Below, in pieces: positions 5,721 to 7,616 of a stretch of DNA of 7,616 nucleotides. This DNA is from Chitinophagaceae bacterium (GTDB lineage Bacteria; Bacteroidota; Bacteroidia; Chitinophagales; Chitinophagaceae). Both the position numbers and the translations under genes were made by a program. The notes below the pieces were generated by a model, which saw only the letters and a program-made list of their open reading frames with translations, had not been told where the DNA came from and searched no databases. The stretch is taken from contig JAJTCI010000210.1 in NCBI GenBank assembly GCA_021323155.1, positions 1 to 7,616 of the forward strand. Direction: 5' to 3'. How positions within the stretch are numbered: the stretch's first letter is position 1; each line of letters opens with the position of its first letter.

Positions 5721-6845
5721 ATGCAAAAAGTAGGAATACTGGGTGGCGGCCAGCTGGGAAGGATGTTATTACAATCTGCAGCCAACTACGTCGTGGAGAC
5801 CTGGGTACTGGAGAATGATGAGGAATGCCCGGCAGCGCACCTTTGCCATCATTTTATAAAAGGGGATATCCGCGACTTTGATACTGTATACAATTTTGGA
5901 AAGGACCTGGACGCGCTAACCATCGAGATCGAATCGGTGAACGTGGAAGCGTTGGAGAAACTGGAGTCAGAAGGAAAAAGAATATATCCCCGTCCCGCTG
6001 CCATACGTACCATTAAGAATAAAGTATTGCAGAAAGATTTCTACCGGCAGCACGAGATACCCACGCCGGCTTACGTTATTACACAAACACGGTCCGAACT
6101 GGATGAACATACCGGCATGCTCCCCGCCGTTCACAAGATCGGGGAAGGTGGATACGATGGTAAAGGGGTGCAGGTGCTGAAGAGTTCGGCGGATTTCCCG
6201 ACTGGTTTCGATTCCGCTTCCGTACTGGAAAAGATGGTCGACATCCGTATGGAGATAGCCGTCATCGTCGCGGTGAACGACGCCGGTGAAACCACCCTCT
6301 TCCCTCCCACCGAGATGCTGTTCGATCCAATACTGAATCTCCTGGACTACCAGGTATGCCCGGCAAACATCTCTCAAAAGGTCTTGTGGAAAGCAGAAGC
6401 CATCGCTTCGAAGGTGGCGCGCGACCTGCAGAGCCCAGGTTTATTCGCGATTGAATTGTTCGTAGATAAAGACGATGAAGTGCTCGTGAACGAAACCGCT
6501 CCCCGCGTACACAACAGCGGCCACCATACGATCGAGGCGCATTACAGCAGCCAGTACGATATGCTCTGGCGCATCATCCTGGGCTTGCCATTGGGTAATA
6601 CCGCTGCCATACTACCGTCAGCCATCGTCAATATCCTTGGCGCGGAAGGTCATTGCGGACCAGCAACATATGAAGGGTTTGACGAAGTATTGAAGATCGA
6701 CAACGCCTTTGTTCATCTTTACGGGAAGAAACTAACCAAACCCGGCCGGAAGATGGGGCATGTTACTATCCTCAGTAAAGACAGGACCGACCTGATGCAC
6801 AAAGCCAATAAGATCAAACATACACTCAAAGTGGTGAGCCGTTAG
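5721..6845 (+). CDS. purK: 5-(carboxyamino)imidazole ribonucleotide synthase
   Basis: PurK uses ATP and bicarbonate to turn AIR into N5-CAIR, the step before PurE in cytosolic purine synthesis. The 374-residue length is normal. The N-terminal domain opens with the nucleotide-binding turn GILGGGQLGRML (5-16). The ATP-grasp domain shows KNKVLQKDFY (99-108), the glycine-rich ATP loop GEGGYDGKGV (141-150) and the metal/ATP site VNETAPRVHNSGHHTIEA (256-273). The C-terminal domain ends with HLYGKKLTKPGRKMGHVTIL (332-351), typical of PurK. It starts 27 bases after the trehalose gene and ends 22 bases before purE. No frame damage is visible. Confidence 0.97.
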   Translation: MQKVGILGGGQLGRMLLQSAANYVVETWVLENDEECPAAHLCHHFIKGDIRDFDTVYNFGKDLDALTIEIESVNVEALEKLESEGKRIYPRPAAIRTIKNKVLQKDFYRQHEIPTPAYVITQTRSELDEHTGMLPAVHKIGEGGYDGKGVQVLKSSADFPTGFDSASVLEKMVDIRMEIAVIVAVNDAGETTLFPPTEMLFDPILNLLDYQVCPANISQKVLWKAEAIASKVARDLQSPGLFAIELFVDKDDEVLVNETAPRVHNSGHHTIEAHYSSQYDMLWRIILGLPLGNTAAILPSAIVNILGAEGHCGPATYEGFDEVLKIDNAFVHLYGKKLTKPGRKMGHVTILSKDRTDLMHKANKIKHTLKVVSR

Positions 6846-6853
6846 TACATTTA
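6846..6853 (+). promoter_or_regulatory. -7-like box TACATTTA between purK and purE
   Basis: TACATTTA begins directly after the purK stop and matches TAnnTTTG except for the last base. It ends 14 bases before the purE ATG, so it could give a short-leader purE transcript in addition to read-through from purK. No matching -33 TTTG was found, and a single box of this kind occurs often by chance. Confidence 0.25.
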
Positions 6854-6867
6854 CCTCAAATAACCGC

Positions 6868-7379
6868 ATGCAACCGATCGTTGGAATTATCATGGGTAGT
6901 GACAGTGACCTCCAGGTCATGCAGGCTGCGGCAGATATCCTCAAAGAATTCGGGATCGATTTCGAACTTACCGTTGTGTCTGCGCATCGCACACCCGAAC
7001 GCATGTTTAGCTATGCGACCTCGGCCCGGGAACGCGGGCTGAAGGTCATAATCGCGGGCGCAGGTGGCGCCGCCCATCTACCGGGCATGGTGGCATCACT
7101 TACATCGCTGCCTGTTATTGGCGTTCCCATCAAGTCATCTAACTCCATCGATGGGTGGGATTCGGTATTGTCTATCCTGCAGATGCCAAACGGCGTTCCG
7201 GTTGCAACGGTTGCATTGGATTCGGCGAAGAATGCGGGCATCCTGGCGGCCGAGATCATGGCACGTTTGACCAGGCGGTCGGTACTAAGATCATAGCCTA
7301 TAAAGAACAGTTGAAAACAGAGGTGCAGTCAAAGGTCAACTCACTTCGCCAAAAGGGTTGGGAGAATACATTCGACTAA
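6868..7379 (+). pseudogene. purE: N5-CAIR mutase, frameshifted near its 3' end
   Basis: PurE moves the carboxyl group of N5-CAIR to give CAIR, using the product of the neighbouring purK. The first 131 residues are a clean class I PurE: GIIMGSDSDLQVM (6-18), VVSAHRTPERMF (36-47), the glycine-rich AGAGGAAHLPGMVAS (64-78), LPVIGVPI (81-88) and the MPNGVPVATVAL core (106-117). After ATG 7258 the written frame yields ARLTRRSVLRS and stops at 7294-7296, giving 142 residues. In the +1-shifted frame the expected C-terminus GTFDQAVGTKIIAYKEQL continues to ENTFD and a TAA at 7377-7379. Adding one G (ATGGGCACG in place of ATGGCACG) restores a 170-residue protein of normal length. The lost part is the C-terminal helix region, so the short form may not assemble properly. 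The enzyme is normally needed for purine synthesis, so a base-calling error in the G-run is quite likely. Confidence 0.92.
7258..7262 (+). other. Single-base frameshift site in purE
   Basis: The sequence ATGGC here codes Met-Ala and then leaves the family sequence. With one more G it reads ATG GGC ACG TTT GAC (MGTFD), which joins smoothly to the 38 residues that follow in the other frame. The loss lies in a short G-run, where both polymerase slippage and sequencing errors occur. Confidence 0.85.
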
Positions 7380-7616
7380 ATAGTGATCACCGTGAACTGC
7401 TGTTCCAGCGACAGCGAATCTTTCCTTATGATATCAAGAAACGCGGGCCCGTACCGCGCATAAAATCCTGCAAGGTTTTCTACCCGCTCCTGTAAGTTAC
7501 CGCCGGGGAAACTGCTTGCCTTTAGTTTTTGAATACGTGATTGCTCCCCATCGAACTTCCGCTTCTCCGCGCGGATCAGTTTTTTCTCCAGCGTCTCCAG
7601 TTTCTTAAGAGCTTGC
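7376..7616 (-). CDS. bshC: Bacillithiol biosynthesis cysteine-adding enzyme, C-terminal part
   Basis: The minus strand is open from the right edge to a TAG at 7376-7378, giving the last 79 residues of a protein whose start lies outside the window. It begins with a charged helical stretch (LKKLETLEKKLIRAEKRKFD, then SRIQKLKAS), the coiled coil near the BshC C-terminus. It then has FPGGNLQERVENLAGFYARYG, which strongly resembles the BshC motif FPxGxLQERxENxxxFYxxYG, and ends LSLEQQFTVITI. BshC is the proposed ligase that adds cysteine to glucosaminyl-malate to finish bacillithiol, the low-molecular-weight thiol of Bacteroidota and Firmicutes. The gene is convergent with purE, and their ends overlap by four bases when purE is read in its restored frame. 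The identification rests on the C-terminus alone but the motif is distinctive. Confidence 0.85.
   Translation of the reverse strand, partial: QALKKLETLEKKLIRAEKRKFDGEQSRIQKLKASSFPGGNLQERVENLAGFYARYGPAFLDIIRKDSLSLEQQFTVITI

Noticed and set aside
1..7616. Insertion sequence, prophage, CRISPR array, tRNA or toxin-antitoxin/defence system.
   Set aside because: No transposase, integrase, regularly spaced repeats, tRNA cloverleaf or defence-type domain was seen; the genes are ordinary metabolic or surface genes.

Overview
The window reads as a stretch of a Bacteroidota chromosome, most likely family Chitinophagaceae. The support is: a single-chain trehalose-phosphate synthase/phosphatase fusion, a bacillithiol gene (bshC), several upstream boxes matching the Bacteroidota -7 element TAnnTTTG placed very close to start codons with no clear Shine-Dalgarno sequence, an LEA type 2 lipoprotein, and a large secreted IgGFc-binding-like protein of the kind common in gliding Bacteroidota. 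The placement is inferred from protein resemblance and promoter style, not from a marker gene.

Layout. Positions 1-908 (minus) hold the N-terminal 302 residues of a secreted surface protein that continues past the left edge. A 550-base gene-free region (909-1458) follows, with a good promoter candidate and two inverted repeats. Next is a small LEA type 2 lipoprotein (1459-1902, plus). It faces a minus-strand pair, pyrE (2358-2993) then a secreted heavy-metal-associated-like protein (1936-2343), and a strong terminator for the minus pair sits between the convergent genes. Divergent from pyrE is a plus-strand run: a NUDIX hydrolase (3073-3483), a bifunctional trehalose synthase/phosphatase (3509-5693, broken), purK (5721-6845) and purE (6868-7379, broken). 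The 3' end of bshC (7376-7616, minus) closes the window and overlaps the end of purE by four bases.

Function. PyrE makes OMP for pyrimidine synthesis. PurK and PurE perform the two-step carboxylation of AIR to CAIR in purine synthesis. The trehalose enzyme would convert UDP-glucose and glucose 6-phosphate to trehalose through trehalose 6-phosphate. BshC completes bacillithiol. This is a housekeeping neighbourhood, and I see no mobile element, CRISPR array, RNA gene or defence/toxin system.

The main unusual points are two broken reading frames. The trehalose gene lacks about 17 codons (apparently 50 bases) in the synthase domain, which shifts the frame. purE lacks one G near its 3' end. Both read perfectly well on either side of the break, so they are either very recent mutations or sequence/assembly errors. 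purE is normally needed for purine synthesis, which favours error at least there. I found no convincing sign of a previously undescribed system.
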